Origin: Actinospineispora eucalypti
Lineage (GTDB): Bacteria > Actinomycetota > Actinomycetes > Mycobacteriales > Pseudonocardiaceae
Length of the DNA stretch: 64,000 nucleotides
NCBI GenBank assembly: GCA_014208095.1
Contig: JACHMT010000003.1
Location: 62,001 to 126,000, forward strand
Direction: 5' to 3'
The DNA is not shown here. Position 1 is the first letter of the stretch. Below are more notes on the stretch, generated by a model. The model worked only from the letters and a program-made list of their open reading frames with translations, made no database searches and had not been told where the DNA came from.

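Noticed and set aside
63955..63957. ATG at 63957 as the start of the giant protein
   Set aside because: No ribosome binding site is visible, and the codons upstream to the window edge remain open and continue a hydrophobic transporter helix.
6604..64000. Polyketide or non-ribosomal peptide synthase
   Set aside because: The size fits, but no ketosynthase, acyltransferase, condensation, adenylation or carrier-protein signatures are present.
6604..64000. Classical RHS/YD-repeat, RTX or adhesin-type giant protein
   Set aside because: No YD repeats, GGxGxD repeats or Ig-like repeats. The repeats seen are large enzyme and wing modules.
1..64000. Mobile elements, tRNA genes, CRISPR arrays or attachment sites
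   Set aside because: I looked for transposase signatures, terminal inverted repeats, tRNA-like cloverleaf motifs and regularly spaced repeats and found none I could support.

Overview
High-GC actinomycete DNA: G/C-rich third codon positions throughout, GTG/TTG starts, 4-base start/stop overlaps. The phylum is clear. I cannot name the genus; Pseudonocardiales-like is only an impression. I see no rRNA, tRNA, CRISPR array, insertion sequence or plasmid origin.

Bases 1-6607 are conventional: the N-terminal part of an RpiR-type regulator (minus, cut by the left edge); a divergent intergenic region with repeated boxes; an APC-superfamily amino-acid permease followed after 2 bases by an OmpR-type response regulator (plus); then on the minus strand dhaK-dhaL (dihydroxyacetone kinase) and a second OmpR-like regulator that has lost its phospho-acceptor Asp. 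Two 13-bp palindromes lie in front of dhaK. Next come a 205-residue cytoplasmic trypsin-like protease and a 249-residue winged-helix-like protein. Both are translationally coupled (GTGA overlaps) to the reading frame upstream.

Bases 6604-64000 are one uninterrupted minus-strand reading frame of at least 19,131 codons. It is still open at the right edge, so its N-terminus lies outside the window. The encoded protein (about 2 MDa from this part alone) is built from recurring modules: transporter-like membrane domains (end of an MFS, a CDF-type metal transporter, a whole MFS, a TauE/SafE-type domain); trypsin-like proteases; at least eight HExxH zincin modules plus decayed relatives; kinase-like, PD-(D/E)XK-like, ADP-ribosyltransferase-like and amidoligase domains; long winged-helix arrays; and a sigma-region-4-like C-terminus. 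Many modules occur two to four times as diverged paralogues, which suggests growth by internal duplication.

The most striking structure is a set of seven internal signal-peptide-like hairpins: basic residues, a hydrophobic helix, an AxA-type motif, a short loop, a second helix. If signal peptidase cut there, the product would fall into at least eight membrane-tethered proteins, one of them a 545-residue anchored serine protease with an intact triad. With the coupled downstream protease this suggests a bacterial membrane polyprotein, or else a giant multi-effector membrane machine. That reading is inference; the single frame, the modules and the motifs are directly visible.
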